From the NCBI RefSeq assembly GCF_003143955.1, contig NZ_QFVS01000004.1:1-64000 (forward strand): DNA of 64,000 nt, given 5' to 3'. Position 1 is the first letter of the stretch; each line of letters opens with the position of its first letter. Positions 35,728 to 46,198 of this stretch are shown here, piece after piece. The translations under genes were made by a program, and so were the position numbers. Origin of the DNA: Kurthia zopfii (GTDB lineage: Bacteria > Bacillota > Bacilli > Bacillales_A > Planococcaceae). A model generated the notes under the pieces. The model made no database searches, was not told where the DNA came from, and saw only the letters and a list, made by a program, of their open reading frames with translations.

Positions 35728-35763
35728 AAAAAGGCTTCCACATATCGCTATGTAGAAGCCTTT
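35728..35763. terminator. ribU terminator (bidirectional)
   Basis: AAAAAGGCTTCCACATA pairs with TATGTAGAAGCCTTT, directly after the ribU stop on the minus strand. Confidence 0.85.
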
Positions 35764-35768
35764 CTCAC

Positions 35769-36350
35769 TTAACTATTGAAAACTTTTTGTTGTTTAATCA
35801 TCCAATTATTCATCACTCTATATAATAGAAGGAATACGATTGTAACTAGTACACCTTTAATAATATTGAATGGTAGAACACCGATGACGATCGTATTTCT
35901 AAGCGCTGCACCTGTTTCTACAGGCATATTTAAAAAGTAATTATACATTGGCATGAAGACGAAATAATTCAATACACTCATTCCGATTGCCATTGTAGCC
36001 GTCCCTAAAATTAAACCGATCGTTAATCCTTTCTTTGTTTTAAGTTTCGTATAAACAAAGTAAGTCGGTAAAATAAAGAGTAGACCTGTCACGAAGTTTG
36101 CCATATGTCCTACCGGTACTCCTGTTGGGCTACCAATATACACCCAATCGATTACATTTTTCAGTAATTCGACAAGAATACCTGCCACTGGTCCCATGAT
36201 GATTACGGCAATTAATGCCGGAATATCCCCGAAATCGACTTCAAGGAAGTTTGGGAATGGCGGAATCGGAAAGTTTACTAAGTGTAATAGGAACGCTATT
36301 GCACTCATCATCCCAATCGCAATCATTCGTAAAAGCTTTTTGTTCTTCAT
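35769..36350 (-). CDS. ribU: riboflavin ECF-transporter substrate-binding protein
   Basis: About 193 residues starting MKNKKLLRMIAIG (ATG at about 36350). The frame opens earlier but the ribosome site GGAGAAAAC lies before this ATG. Six membrane helices; PNFLEVDFGDIPALI near residue 35 is the RibU signature. Imports riboflavin with the ECF module. An FMN riboswitch upstream controls it, confirming the substrate. Equivalent to B. subtilis YpaA/FmnP. Confidence 0.94.
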   Translation of the reverse strand: MKNKKLLRMIAIGMMSAIAFLLHLVNFPIPPFPNFLEVDFGDIPALIAVIIMGPVAGILVELLKNVIDWVYIGSPTGVPVGHMANFVTGLLFILPTYFVYTKLKTKKGLTIGLILGTATMAIGMSVLNYFVFMPMYNYFLNMPVETGAALRNTIVIGVLPFNIIKGVLVTIVFLLLYRVMNNWMIKQQKVFNS

Positions 36351-36410
36351 ATGCTGTTTTCTCCTTTTGCGGATCACTTCAAAAAGAGGTTAGGATTAAG
36401 CGTGTCTATT

Positions 36411-36446
36411 TAAAAATAAAACCCACATGAAAAAGATCATGTGGGA
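36411..36446 (-). terminator. riboswitch-controlled terminator before ribU
   Basis: CCCACATGA (36437-36445 on the minus strand) pairs perfectly with TCATGTGGG (36422-36430), followed by TTTTATTTTT. Lies between the FMN aptamer and ribU, so it is the expression platform: FMN binding favours termination. Confidence 0.9.
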
Positions 36447-36504
36447 GAATAGGCATCATTAAATAAACGTTTATTAAATAGAAAAATTTAATAAATCGCC
36501 GTAC

Positions 36505-36636
36505 CTTCACCTTCTCCCATCCAGACTATACTGTCGGCTTTGGAGTTACACCAAATCAACCAATTAAGGCTCGCGGGCTAAAGAAATAAATTCTATTACC
36601 GCCGGTCGGGAATTGCACCCTGCCCCGAAGATGAAC
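36505..36636 (-). promoter_or_regulatory. FMN riboswitch (RFN element)
   Basis: Minus strand carries the conserved blocks GGGGCAGGGTGCAATTCCC, GACCGGCGGT, AGCCCGCGAGCC, GGTGTAACTCCAAAGCCGAC and AGTCTGGATGGGAGAAGG in RFN order. FMN binding turns off ribU. Confidence 0.96.
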
Positions 36637-36666
36637 CGTATTAAATTTTGTACACCTCAATCATAC

Positions 36667-36718
36667 AAAAAAAGCCTTGAATTGTAAAGAGAATAATCTC
36701 TCGAATTCAAGGCTTTTT
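36667..36718 (-). terminator. resE terminator
   Basis: AAAAAGCCTTGAATT pairs with AATTCAAGGCTTTTTTT; an inner GAGAGATTATTCTCT adds a second stem. Follows the resE stop by 17 bp. Confidence 0.88.
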
Positions 36719-36734
36719 CATTTTTCCAGAAATA

Positions 36735-38519
36735 CTATAATGAATCTTTCAAAGGTAAGTAGAATGTGAATGTCGTTCCTACGTCGACTTCACTATCGAC
36801 CGTAATTCTACCTTTATGTGCATTCACGATATTACTAGCAATTGCTAACCCTAGACCTGTACCGCCTTTAGCTCTCGTTCGTGCTTTATCAGCCTTATAG
36901 AAGCGTTCAAAGACATATGTGAGGTCTTCTTGTGGAATCCCAGCACCATCATCTTGAATACGTATTCTTAATGTAGAAGCATAGCGATCTGCAATGACAC
37001 GTACGTGACCACCCGGTTCTGTATGACGAATCGCGTTGTCGACTAAATTCGTCACGACTTGTTCAATGCGGTCTTCATCGACAAGAACTGTCTCCGTATC
37101 ATCGAATTCAGATTCATATAATACTTCTATATCTTTTTCTTTCCCACGTTGAACGAATTTTTGCGTCATTCGTTCAAAAATATGGTTGATTCCTTGTTCA
37201 TCAAGATACAATCTCATTTTGCCAGATTCCATACTCGCTAAATCAAGTAAATCCGTCACAAGTCGACCCATTCGCTGTGACTCATCATAAATAATGCGGA
37301 TCATTTCATTTCTTTCTTCGTCCGAAGATACAACATCGTCCAGAATCGCTTCACTATAACCTTGTAGCATTGAAATCGGCGTTCTAAGTTCATGTGACAC
37401 ATTGGCAATGAAGTCCGAACGAAGCTTATCTAGGCGATGTTCTTCCGTCTTATCACGTAAGACCGCTACCGCTCCTCGAACTGCGTCTCCACTATACAAT
37501 GGACTAATGGAAATGACATAGTATGCGCCATCGATTTCAAGTTCTTCTTCCAATTCTTCCTCTAAATCTAATACATGTTCAAGTATGTGGTAGATTTCAG
37601 CAGGTAATGGTTTTGAGCTATCCAGACCTTTATTTATGAACCATTTTTGTAAAAGTAATTCAGCAGGTGGATTACTTAATAAAATTGTCCGATCTCGGTT
37701 AAATGTAATAACCGCATCCGTCATAGAAGTTAAAATACTTGAGAGTTGTTCTTTCTCCTGATTAATTACTTCTACGTGATGCTTTAATTGCCGACCCATC
37801 TGGTTGAAAGCTGTCGCAAGTTGCCCAATTTCATCTCGTCCCAATACAGGTACTTTAGAATCGAACTTCCCTTTTGCCACTTCGAAAGCCGCTTCTCGCA
37901 TTTTTCTAAGTGGTGATGTAATTCGGCTAGAAAGGAAGAAGGCAAAAAATGTTGTTAATACAAGTGCAATGGCTGCTGATAAAAATACAATTTTCGTCGT
38001 TTCCTTCGTCGTTCTATGAATCGCATCCGGACTCTTATAAATAAATACCGCGCCGTGCATTTCATCATCCACATTAATCGGTGAAGCTAATACGATATAC
38101 GTCTCCATATGGTCTTCTTCAACTGTAGAAGGTAGTAGCATCTCTTTGACGATTGGTTTATTGGATGTATAAACTTTATCAAACGCAGGATCCGAAATGA
38201 TTTTTTTACGGATTTCCTGTTGATTCATGCCTTGTTGTAATGAATATTTCACATCATTTTTCTTTGCTGAAACGAGGGCGTTCGTTTCTTCCCCAAGGAT
38301 GTCTGAAATGATGGATTCAGTGGAAGCTAAAGTCTCATGTTCGTTGACAATTCGAGCGATCGTGTTCGCTTCTTGTCGTAAAGATTTTTCAGCTTGTTGC
38401 GTATTAAAGTTGGATAAAAACTCTAACATTAATACCGTACAAATAAACAGGACAAAAGAAACGAGAAGCAAAATGGTTACCCATAGCTTCCCGACAATGC
38501 TGTTCCAAATTCTAGTCAT
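36735..38519 (-). CDS. resE: sensor histidine kinase ResE
   Basis: 594 residues. Membrane helix at about 12-32, an extracellular sensor domain (about 33-165), second helix near 170-190, HAMP (about 192-245), PAS (about 255-355), then HisKA with the phosphorylated His in FIANVSHELRTPIS near 375, and HATPase with N box NLVDNAIRHT, G1 DDGAGIP and GGTGLGLAIASN. Partner of ResD in the response to oxygen limitation and nitric oxide. Its start overlaps the resD stop by 8 bp. Confidence 0.93.
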   Translation of the reverse strand: MTRIWNSIVGKLWVTILLLVSFVLFICTVLMLEFLSNFNTQQAEKSLRQEANTIARIVNEHETLASTESIISDILGEETNALVSAKKNDVKYSLQQGMNQQEIRKKIISDPAFDKVYTSNKPIVKEMLLPSTVEEDHMETYIVLASPINVDDEMHGAVFIYKSPDAIHRTTKETTKIVFLSAAIALVLTTFFAFFLSSRITSPLRKMREAAFEVAKGKFDSKVPVLGRDEIGQLATAFNQMGRQLKHHVEVINQEKEQLSSILTSMTDAVITFNRDRTILLSNPPAELLLQKWFINKGLDSSKPLPAEIYHILEHVLDLEEELEEELEIDGAYYVISISPLYSGDAVRGAVAVLRDKTEEHRLDKLRSDFIANVSHELRTPISMLQGYSEAILDDVVSSDEERNEMIRIIYDESQRMGRLVTDLLDLASMESGKMRLYLDEQGINHIFERMTQKFVQRGKEKDIEVLYESEFDDTETVLVDEDRIEQVVTNLVDNAIRHTEPGGHVRVIADRYASTLRIRIQDDGAGIPQEDLTYVFERFYKADKARTRAKGGTGLGLAIASNIVNAHKGRITVDSEVDVGTTFTFYLPLKDSL

Positions 38520-39228
38520 TTACGACCTCGAATTTATACCCTACGCCCCAAACAGTAACAATCATCTTCGCTGCGTCCTCTGAAACTCTATTCAGTTTTT
38601 CACGCAAACGTTTTACATGCGTATCGACCGTTCTTAAATCACCAAAGAAGTCATAATGCCATACTTCTTTTAATAATTGTTCACGATCAAATACTTTATC
38701 TGGTGATTTCGCTAAGAAATAAAGTAATTCGTATTCTTTCGGTGTTAAATTAACTTCTTCACCATCTGCAGAAACTCTATGTGCATCATGATCAATTGTT
38801 AAATGCGGGAATACGACTAAATCTTTTGAAGCTGACGTAGCTGAAATTGGTGAAAACGCTGCTGAACGACGTAAAATTGCTTTGATACGAAGTACCACTT
38901 CACGTGGGCTAAATGGTTTAACGATATAATCATCTGCACCTGTTTCAAATCCTTGTACACGGTTCGCTTCTTCACCTTTAGCAGTTAATAGAACGATTGG
39001 TGTTGTTTTCTTTTCGCGGATTAATTCTGCTGCTTGAAGTCCATCCATTTCTGGCATCATAATATCCAGCATGATGCAGTGGTAATCTGTCTCTAAAGCT
39101 TTCTCAACAGCTTCCATACCATTCTCTGCTTCTTCTACTAAGTATCCTTCACGCTCTAAATACATTCTAAGTAATCGACGAATACGATCCTCGTCATCTA
39201 CAATTAATATTGAAATTTGTTCACTCAC
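38512..39228 (-). CDS. resD: response regulator ResD
   Basis: 238 residues, OmpR type. Receiver domain 1-120 with phospho-acceptor D55 in MLDIMMPEMDG, acidic D11/D12 and the conserved lysine in DYIVKPFSPRE near 105. C-terminal winged HTH (about 140-235, LTPKEYELLYFLAKSPDKVF). Controls respiration genes. A terminator after resC indicates resDE are transcribed separately from resABC as well as possibly with it. Confidence 0.94.
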   Translation of the reverse strand: MSEQISILIVDDEDRIRRLLRMYLEREGYLVEEAENGMEAVEKALETDYHCIMLDIMMPEMDGLQAAELIREKKTTPIVLLTAKGEEANRVQGFETGADDYIVKPFSPREVVLRIKAILRRSAAFSPISATSASKDLVVFPHLTIDHDAHRVSADGEEVNLTPKEYELLYFLAKSPDKVFDREQLLKEVWHYDFFGDLRTVDTHVKRLREKLNRVSEDAAKMIVTVWGVGYKFEVVND

Positions 39229-39348
39229 AAATAATTCCTCCCCCGATACTAATATACCTATTGTACAACCCCATGCATTAAATGAAAAGCAAAGGCAAAT
39301 ATCTACACATGATAGCCATTAATTTGGTAATCTATCCCTTCTATTTTA

Positions 39349-39381
39349 GTAAAAAGCACCTACCCAATCAAGGGTAAGTGC
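39349..39381 (-). terminator. resC terminator
   Basis: CACTTACCC pairs with GGGTAGGTG (one mismatch) and is followed by CTTTTTAC on the minus strand, 20 bp after resC. Confidence 0.7.
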
Positions 39382-39401
39382 AGAAATAGCGGCATTTTGG
39401 C

Positions 39402-40589
39402 TTATCCAGCATAAGAATGCAGTCCAGCAATAATTAAATTAACTGCGACAAAGTTGAACATGATAATTGCAAAGCCTATAACAGCTAGCCATGCCGACTT
39501 CTTACCTTCCCACCCTTTCGATAAACGTAAGTGTAGAAATGCTGCATAAAATAGCCAAGTGATGAGCGCCCATACTTCTTTCGGATCCCAACCCCAGAAT
39601 CTAGACCATGCTTCCTGCGCCCAAATCATCGCAAAGATTAGCGCACCTAGTGTGAAAACAGGGAATCCGATTAAGACAGCACGATAACCAATTTCATCCA
39701 TCAATTGTGAATTTGCATTTTTCACAAGTGGTTGCAGTTTTTCGGCAATTGTTTTTCTCAAAATAATTCTTAAAAGTAAATATAAAATCGTTCCGACGAT
39801 AAATGACCATACGACTGTTGTAAGTTTTTTACCATTAATAAGAGCTGGCATATCAACTAGAGGTTCCATGCGATCTTCTGTTAATGACTTATGTTCATTC
39901 ATACCAAATAAAGCAGGTGTATTATAGACAATCTCTTTTGCTTCATTATTCTTATCGACATAAGAGAATTTCGCTTCATAACCCATCGAACTGAATACCG
40001 ACGTTACGACAACAAAACCTAATACGACAACTAAAGAGTATAAGACTGCTTCTAACCAAAAACGTTCCTTACTTTTCACTTTCATATTCACGTGTTTCAA
40101 TAAGTAGATTAATCCAGCAAATGCACTGATGGCTAAGATCGCTTCACCGATTACAGTCGTAATGACATGAATCGTTAACCAATAGGATTTAAGCGCCGGA
40201 ATTAATGGCGATACTTCACGTGGGAACATGCTTGCGAATGCAATAATAATAATTGCTACTGGCAAGGAAAATACACCAAGTGAAGGAACACGATAAATAA
40301 AGTAAATTAAGATAAATGCACCGACGATGAACATACCGAATGCTGTAGAAAACTCGAACATATTACTTACAGGTGCATGTCCTGAAGAAATCCATCTCGT
40401 AATGAAATAACCTAGGTTACTTATAAAACCTAAAATCGTAATAACAATCGCGATTGTACCCCATTTTTTGTTGGAATCGGATACTTCCTTTTGTTTATGG
40501 TGAATCGCTCCTCCAAAAAACAATGTTGCGACTAAATATGCAATAAAAGCAATGAATAGCAAAGTACTACTTAAGTCGAGTAAATTCAT
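39402..40589 (-). CDS. resC: cytochrome c biogenesis protein ResC (CcsA)
   Basis: 395 residues, eight or more membrane helices. The heme-binding tryptophan-rich WWD-type motif reads [17 protein letters not shown] near 315. Works with ResB to export heme and attach it to apocytochrome c. Start overlaps the resB stop by one base (TAATG), giving coupled translation. Confidence 0.94.
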   Translation of the reverse strand: MNLLDLSSTLLFIAFIAYLVATLFFGGAIHHKQKEVSDSNKKWGTIAIVITILGFISNLGYFITRWISSGHAPVSNMFEFSTAFGMFIVGAFILIYFIYRVPSLGVFSLPVAIIIIAFASMFPREVSPLIPALKSYWLTIHVITTVIGEAILAISAFAGLIYLLKHVNMKVKSKERFWLEAVLYSLVVVLGFVVVTSVFSSMGYEAKFSYVDKNNEAKEIVYNTPALFGMNEHKSLTEDRMEPLVDMPALINGKKLTTVVWSFIVGTILYLLLRIILRKTIAEKLQPLVKNANSQLMDEIGYRAVLIGFPVFTLGALIFAMIWAQEAWSRFWGWDPKEVWALITWLFYAAFLHLRLSKGWEGKKSAWLAVIGFAIIMFNFVAVNLIIAGLHSYAG

Positions 40590-42265
40590 TATGCTTCGTC
40601 ACCTTTCCCCTGTTCTGCATCTTGCTTCTTATCTTGATCTAGTTGATCAATATACGTTGGTAAATTGGTTTTTGAAACGACTTGATCTAAATCTTTTTTC
40701 ATGCTGAACCAATTTTTATTCGTATGTGCAGACATTAATATTCTTCCATCCTTCGTATATTGCACCCACAATCTTCTGTGACTCCAATATGAACCAATCG
40801 TTACACCAAACATAAATATTACGCCGCCGACTAATAAAATCGGCAATGTTTTGTCTTGTCTTACAGTGAAATTCGATGCATTTCGTGTTTCAACAGAACT
40901 AAATTTCATTTGATTTTTTGTTTCACCGAGAGGTTCAAGCGTCTGTTTGATCGCAACAAAGCTCATTTCCCCTTTTGGTACTTCGGGTGTAATCATATTA
41001 AAGATGAACGCAGGGTTATTCGGTATTCCTGAAGCAGATTGCGGTTCACCGTCTTTAAATCCAGAGAAATCAGCATAGTACTGCTTCAACTGAATTTTCG
41101 TATCTTTGTTAATGACATATTCTTTTTTAGGATTCGTTAAATCGATCGATACTTTTCCGAACGATTTGCCAGACTTTTTGTTTACGAGTTCGAAGTTCAT
41201 CGTCTTCAACTCATTTTGTCTAAAGTCCATTTGATACAAAGCAAAACCGTCGTATTTCAACGGTTTATTTACTTGAATACTATAGTCTTTAATCTTTTCA
41301 AGATGTTCTGTATTGCCCGCTAATACCTCGCCCTTACCGTCCTCTTTATACAAAGTGACGTCCGTTTGATAGTTTTTCGCCCTTGCATTGATTGCGTCTG
41401 CAGCGGTTTGAGATTCAGAAACGGCTTCTTGACTGTCACCATATGTTTCGAAAATGAATTGGTTATTATGTACATAGTAGCCTTCAATTCCTGGAATTGC
41501 TGCTGTCTCACCTTCACGAACCCAAAGTGATTTATCTAAGTAAAATCCTGGCATGAGCCTTAACATTACGCCGATTATAAAGATGATTAGCCCTACGTGA
41601 TTAATATATGGACCCCATCGAGCGAAACGACCTTTTTCAGCCAATAATGCATTGTTCTCTCGGCTCACTTTGTAACGAAGTGCTTTCATTTCTTGTTCTA
41701 CCGAGTCTAAAGTTTTTTGTGCTTCTGCTTCGTCTACTGACTTTTCGCCGATTACTCTTTGGCGTTTCATAAATGATTCATGTCGTAAAACTCTTTGATT
41801 TTTCAAAGATTTATACAACGGGATTCCGCGATCTAAACTCGCAATAATAATTGAAGCAGCTAACATTCCCACAACAATTTGGAACCACCATGAACTATAA
41901 ATATCCGAAAAGCCTAAATTATAATAAATTCTACCGAAAAAGCCATATTTTTCAGCATACACATCAACAGGACTTACACCTGGAGGTACTGAAACATACA
42001 TAAGTTGTGGCAAAAATGTACCGATTGCCGCAAGAACTAATGTAATCACAATTAATGTGACACCAATCTTCACACTTGAAAAGAAATTCCAAATACGATC
42101 AATAAATGTTGTTTTATATGTTTTCGAACGAATTGCTGTCCCCTCATAACGCATATCAACAACTTTTTTATTTGATTCTTCTTCTGTTAATGGTCTACCA
42201 CATTTCCCACAAAGAAGCGTTCCCGTAGGATTGGAGTGACCGCACTCACAAATAATTTTCGCCAT
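40589..42265 (-). CDS. resB: cytochrome c biogenesis protein ResB
   Basis: 558 residues from ATG 42265 (AAGGAG 9 bp upstream). An N-terminal zinc-ribbon ([10 protein letters not shown] with partner CGKCGRPL, about 6-30), membrane helices near 72-92, 130-150 and 218-238, a large extracytoplasmic region (about 240-465) and a last helix near 480. Heme chaperone partner of ResC. The zinc ribbon is also seen in B. subtilis ResB. Confidence 0.94.
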   Translation of the reverse strand: MAKIICECGHSNPTGTLLCGKCGRPLTEEESNKKVVDMRYEGTAIRSKTYKTTFIDRIWNFFSSVKIGVTLIVITLVLAAIGTFLPQLMYVSVPPGVSPVDVYAEKYGFFGRIYYNLGFSDIYSSWWFQIVVGMLAASIIIASLDRGIPLYKSLKNQRVLRHESFMKRQRVIGEKSVDEAEAQKTLDSVEQEMKALRYKVSRENNALLAEKGRFARWGPYINHVGLIIFIIGVMLRLMPGFYLDKSLWVREGETAAIPGIEGYYVHNNQFIFETYGDSQEAVSESQTAADAINARAKNYQTDVTLYKEDGKGEVLAGNTEHLEKIKDYSIQVNKPLKYDGFALYQMDFRQNELKTMNFELVNKKSGKSFGKVSIDLTNPKKEYVINKDTKIQLKQYYADFSGFKDGEPQSASGIPNNPAFIFNMITPEVPKGEMSFVAIKQTLEPLGETKNQMKFSSVETRNASNFTVRQDKTLPILLVGGVIFMFGVTIGSYWSHRRLWVQYTKDGRILMSAHTNKNWFSMKKDLDQVVSKTNLPTYIDQLDQDKKQDAEQGKGDEA

Positions 42266-42278
42266 ATTCAAGAACTCC

Positions 42279-42812
42279 TTATTGAGGTTTTATGCTCTCC
42301 ATATATTGCTCAAACTGTGTTTCTGTAATTCCGTGTGTAATAATCTCTGTAATTTTGCCTTCTTTATTGATTAAAAAAGTGGCTGGTAATTGATCTACAT
42401 TATAAGCGCGCATTACGGATTTAGAACGATCAATCGTCATAGGGAAATTTAACTTATATTCATCAACAAAATTTTGTACTTCAAAATTCGATTGTGCAAT
42501 ATTGATTGAAATCACTTGGACATTTTGATCTTTATATTTCGCATATGCGTTGTTTAATGCAGGCATTTCTTCCTTACATGGCGGACACCAAGTTCCCCAG
42601 AAATTCAATAACACACCTTGTCCTTTATAATCCGAAAGCTGATGTTTCTTCCCATCTAAATCTGTTAAAACAAAGTTTGGAGCAGAATCGCCTGCTTTGA
42701 TCACTTTATTAGGATCCTTCGTAGCAGTTACATACACAGTATATGCAATAGCTGCTACGAGGATTGCTAAAATAATTGAACGAATGACTAATCTCTTTTT
42801 CTTTTGAACCAT
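42279..42812 (-). CDS. resA: extracytoplasmic thiol-disulfide reductase ResA
   Basis: 177 residues: N-terminal membrane anchor (about 10-29), thioredoxin fold with active site WCPPCKEE near residue 74-77 (NFWGTWCPPCKEEMPAL). ResA reduces the cysteines of apocytochrome c before heme attachment. The conserved Glu expected of ResA/TlpA is in CKEEMPA context. First gene of resABC. Confidence 0.94.
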   Translation of the reverse strand: MVQKKKRLVIRSIILAILVAAIAYTVYVTATKDPNKVIKAGDSAPNFVLTDLDGKKHQLSDYKGQGVLLNFWGTWCPPCKEEMPALNNAYAKYKDQNVQVISINIAQSNFEVQNFVDEYKLNFPMTIDRSKSVMRAYNVDQLPATFLINKEGKITEIITHGITETQFEQYMESIKPQ

Positions 42813-42854
42813 CGTTGCCTTTAGCCTCCTCGAACAGTCTAAATTAGTGAAAGC

Positions 42855-43586
42855 TTATCCGATTTTACCAGTTTCTGATAATACGCGTAATTGCTTCACT
42901 TCATGAGCAGTTAGTTTGCGTGATTCACCAGCATTTAACCCGAAAGTTGTTAAAAATGCGAAGTTTTCACGTTTTAATTTTGAAACCGGATGTCCAATTG
43001 CTTCAAACATACGTCGAACTTGGCGGTTACGTCCTTCGTGAATTGTTAAAGCGACAATTGATTTATCTTGTTTTACGTCAGATGAAATAACATGAACTTT
43101 TGCTGGTGCAGTTTTTCCATCTTCTAACATAACACCTTTTTCTAATTGACGAATATGTTCGCGTTTTAAAACACCTTTGATTTTTGCAACATATGTTTTA
43201 TCAATGTTGTAACGAGGGTGCGTCATTTTGTTTGCGAAATCACCATCATTTGTTAAAAGTAATACACCTGAAGTATCGTAATCCAAACGACCAACTGGGA
43301 AAATTCTTTCTTCAACTTCTGGGAATAAATCTACAACTGTTTTACGACCGCGGTCATCTGATACAGCTGAAATTACTGAACGAGGTTTGTATAGTAGATA
43401 GTATACTTTTTTCTCAGATTCAATCTTCACATTGTTAACTTCCACTTGGTCTGAACTCGTCACTTTAGTTCCTAATTCACGAACTACTTCACCGTTCACT
43501 TTTACTTTACCTTCTAAAATTAATTCTTCTGCTTTTCTTCTTGATGCAATTCCTGCGTGTGCAATAACTTTTTGTAATCTTTCCAT
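42855..43586 (-). CDS. rluB: 23S rRNA pseudouridine(2605) synthase
   Basis: 243 residues: S4 domain at 1-60 (ASRRKAEELILEGKVKVNG) and pseudouridine synthase domain with catalytic Asp in GRLDYDTSGVLLLTNDGD near 100. In B. subtilis rluB is followed upstream by spmB, spmA and dacB; here scpB lies 155 bp away and those sporulation genes are missing. Confidence 0.94.
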   Translation of the reverse strand: MERLQKVIAHAGIASRRKAEELILEGKVKVNGEVVRELGTKVTSSDQVEVNNVKIESEKKVYYLLYKPRSVISAVSDDRGRKTVVDLFPEVEERIFPVGRLDYDTSGVLLLTNDGDFANKMTHPRYNIDKTYVAKIKGVLKREHIRQLEKGVMLEDGKTAPAKVHVISSDVKQDKSIVALTIHEGRNRQVRRMFEAIGHPVSKLKRENFAFLTTFGLNAGESRKLTAHEVKQLRVLSETGKIG

Positions 43587-43699
43587 TTAAGGTCACCTCA
43601 TAATTTCTGCGCCTTTCTAAAATTATGTCATACTTTCCATTTATTGAAAAGTATTTCATGCGCATCCATTTATTTCTATTTTTATTTTTTTTGAATGAT

Positions 43700-43727
43700 A
43701 AAAAGACTGCTACATAAGTGCAGCCTT
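43700..43727 (-). terminator. scpB terminator
   Basis: AAGGCTGC/GCAGTCTT stem with one mismatch followed by TTTTATC. Confidence 0.6.
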
Positions 43728-43741
43728 CCAAGTACTACTCT

Positions 43742-44341
43742 TTACGAATTAGAATCCCCACTGAAAGCTTCTTGGAATTTCGACATGAATAAATCCTGCC
43801 CATCCTCGATCATCACTTCATCACTTGATTCAAGTGGTGGTAGTTCTTCTAAATCTTTTAAGCCAAAGTAATTTAAAAATTCCTTCGTCGTGCCATATAA
43901 AATCGCACGGCCAGAACCTTCTACTCGGCCAACTTCTTGGATTAACGCTTTTTGGCCAAGTGTGTGTAATGCTCGCTCACACTTCACTCCACGTAAATCT
44001 TCAATTTCAACTCTCGGTATTGGTTGCTTGTATGCAACGATCGCCAATACTTCAAGTGCTGCTTGTGATAATGTTTGTGGCGGTGGATTTTCGACTAACT
44101 TCTCAATGAAAGGGGCATTCTCAGGTTTTGAAATTAACTGATATGTGCCAGCGATTTCCTTCAAAGTAATTCCTCTCGTCACATCCAACTCATAATGATT
44201 CACAAGCTGTTGAATCGCTTCAACGACTTCTTGTTCCGTCGACTCAGTGAACTGCGTCAATTGCTCAACAGTCAATCCATCTTCGCCAATGACAAAAAGT
44301 AAACTTTCGATTTTACTCATCAATGGATTCGAATTGCTCAT
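43742..44341 (-). CDS. scpB: segregation and condensation protein B
   Basis: 199 residues from ATG 44341, which has GAAGGAG 9 bp upstream; an ATG three codons earlier overlaps that site. Tandem winged-helix domains (about 8-85 and 90-175; VLAIVAYKQPIPRVEIEDLRG). Subunit of the SMC-ScpAB condensin. Overlaps the end of scpA by 29 bp. Confidence 0.94.
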   Translation of the reverse strand: MSNSNPLMSKIESLLFVIGEDGLTVEQLTQFTESTEQEVVEAIQQLVNHYELDVTRGITLKEIAGTYQLISKPENAPFIEKLVENPPPQTLSQAALEVLAIVAYKQPIPRVEIEDLRGVKCERALHTLGQKALIQEVGRVEGSGRAILYGTTKEFLNYFGLKDLEELPPLESSDEVMIEDGQDLFMSKFQEAFSGDSNS

Positions 44342-45092
44342 CGTCGACATCTCCTTCTTTTAATGATACAAATAGTAGATCAAAATTCCCTTTTTGCTCA
44401 ACAGTAATCATTTGGCGTTTCATCATTTCTAATAATGATAAAAACGTTAATACAAGTGCCGGGCGATCATCATCTTCAAATAAATCAAAGAAATCAACAG
44501 CGCCATCATGATCTTGTAAAATATGAATAACACGCTTCATCTGTTGTTTCATCGTCACGCCTTGCTTCGTCACTCTTGTGCGCAATGGGGCTTTTAGTCT
44601 TTTTCTACGTAACATTTTTTGGAATGCAGCGACCATATCATATACATTAACCGATGTGTCGAACAGTTGGATTTGTTCATCTTGCATATAATCCGAAAGA
44701 TCGCCAGGAGGTCTTGTATAAAATTGAACGCGTTCTTCTTCTTTTTCTTTTAGCTTAAGCGCCGCGTCTTTAAATTTACGATACTCGATTAATTTTGATA
44801 CTAGCGCATCACGAGGGTCATCTGGATCATCTTCTAAATCGAAGTCTTCCATTTCGCCTTCATGGATTGGTAGTAGCATTTTACTTTTAATTTCTAATAG
44901 CGTCGCAGCCATTACGAGATATTCACTTGCTTCATTTAATTCAAGTACTTGCATCGCACGAATATGTTCCATATACTGTGCAGTAATCTCTTTCATTGGA
45001 ATATCATAAATATCGATTTCCAAACGATGTATTAAATGTAATAATAAATCGAGAGGTCCTTCAAAGGCCTCCACTTTTACTTCATAAGACAT
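44313..45092 (-). CDS. scpA: segregation and condensation protein A
   Basis: 259 residues from ATG 45092 (AGGTGG upstream); the track-length frame to 45224 overlaps the divergent ypuF gene and is not conserved. FEGPLDLLLHLIHRLEIDIYDIPM at the start is the kleisin N-terminal signature that binds the SMC neck; the C-terminal winged helix (about 180-250) binds the SMC head. Confidence 0.95.
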   Translation of the reverse strand: MSYEVKVEAFEGPLDLLLHLIHRLEIDIYDIPMKEITAQYMEHIRAMQVLELNEASEYLVMAATLLEIKSKMLLPIHEGEMEDFDLEDDPDDPRDALVSKLIEYRKFKDAALKLKEKEEERVQFYTRPPGDLSDYMQDEQIQLFDTSVNVYDMVAAFQKMLRRKRLKAPLRTRVTKQGVTMKQQMKRVIHILQDHDGAVDFFDLFEDDDRPALVLTFLSLLEMMKRQMITVEQKGNFDLLFVSLKEGDVDDEQFESIDE

Positions 45093-45146
45093 CTGATAAC
45101 CACCTAACATTCTTATCAAATTTAGTATAGAGGAAAGGTGAGCAAA

Positions 45147-45671
45147 ATGCACCCCATGTATAACCCTTCTTTTGTCCAATTCCTTACTTATTTCAATGGT
45201 AATAAAGATTATTTCGAATGCCATGAAGTATTAGAAGAATATTGGAAAGAAATAGCACCTCGCCAAAGAAAACATGTACTCGTAGGACTGATTCAGCTTG
45301 CTACAGGTATGTATCATTGGCGTAGAGGTAATTTTAAAGGAGCTTCGACAATTCTTCAAAAAAGTCGTCACTCAATCATTGAACATACGTCATCACCATT
45401 TTTAGAAAAAATAGATGTTGCGCAATTAGTAGAACAGATTGAAGCTGCGGAAAAATCCATTTTTGCTAAACAAGATTTTAGCCCGTTTCCAATTGCAATT
45501 ACTGATTCCGCTCTCAATAAGATCGTCTTGTCGAGCATTGATCATTTAGTAGTTTTAGATGCTACATTTCTAATAAACAAGCATAAACTTCGTGATCGGT
45601 CAGAAGTATTGCAAGAACGTGCGGAAGCAATTAGCCGTAGACAGATCACTTCAAATGTAGAAAAACGATGA
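45147..45671 (+). CDS. ypuF: DUF309 protein (YpuF-like)
   Basis: 174 residues from ATG 45147, with AGGAAAGG upstream. The DUF309 motif NKDYFECHEVLEEYW is at about residue 19-33, followed by KHVLVGLIQLATGMYHWRRGN. Helical protein, function unknown. Divergent from scpA, as in Bacillus. Confidence 0.88.
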   Translation: MHPMYNPSFVQFLTYFNGNKDYFECHEVLEEYWKEIAPRQRKHVLVGLIQLATGMYHWRRGNFKGASTILQKSRHSIIEHTSSPFLEKIDVAQLVEQIEAAEKSIFAKQDFSPFPIAITDSALNKIVLSSIDHLVVLDATFLINKHKLRDRSEVLQERAEAISRRQITSNVEKR

Positions 45672-45704
45672 ATGGGCATTACAAGCACCATTCATCGTTT
45701 TTTT
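45667..45704 (+). terminator. ypuF terminator
   Basis: GATGAATGG and CCATTCATC perfect stem, then GTTTTTTT; begins inside the stop codon region. Confidence 0.9.
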
Positions 45705-45746
45705 GATCCTCAATATATGATTTGTAGGATTGCTCTTAAAAAAAGC

Positions 45747-46115
45747 TTACGAAAGAGCCTCTTGTTCATTATTATTCAGACATTTTTCGACAAAGGGTTC
45801 TGTTAGTTGGCAGGCTTTTACCTGACAGTCTGTATTAAGCGTAGCTAATTCTTGTACCATTAGTTTACCTAACCCTTCACCTCGGTGCGATGGGTCCACA
45901 GAAATATGGTGAACAATTAATTCGCACTCTTGCTTTTCAACTCCAACGAGTCCGATGTAATCTTCATCTTTTTTGTAGAGATAAAGTTCCCATTCTGGCT
46001 CAGATTCATACGTTTGAATCGTTTGTTGCAGTACTTTTAAGTCTTTTTCATTTGGCATGAAAGACAGTAGCCCCATAGCGATTTTCTCGTATGCCTTTCG
46101 ATATCGATTTAACAT
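45747..46115 (-). CDS. ribT: GNAT acetyltransferase RibT
   Basis: 122 residues. GNAT acetyl-CoA loop in HHISVDPSHRGEGLGKLMV near residue 78. Small size and place before lysA match B. subtilis RibT, normally the last gene of the riboflavin operon. Here ribD, ribE, ribA and ribH are not present in this interval, leaving ribT alone. Exact role unknown. Confidence 0.85.
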   Translation of the reverse strand: MLNRYRKAYEKIAMGLLSFMPNEKDLKVLQQTIQTYESEPEWELYLYKKDEDYIGLVGVEKQECELIVHHISVDPSHRGEGLGKLMVQELATLNTDCQVKACQLTEPFVEKCLNNNEQEALS

Positions 46116-46198
46116 GAATTATGATCCCTCTTTTTTTTACCTTAAACTATACTTGGATATACTACACGAAATCATAATTTAACGCAACTAATTTTACA

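Noticed and set aside
45093-45224. N-terminal extension of ScpA
   Set aside because: Overlaps ypuF on the other strand and is not conserved; AGGTGG marks the internal ATG.
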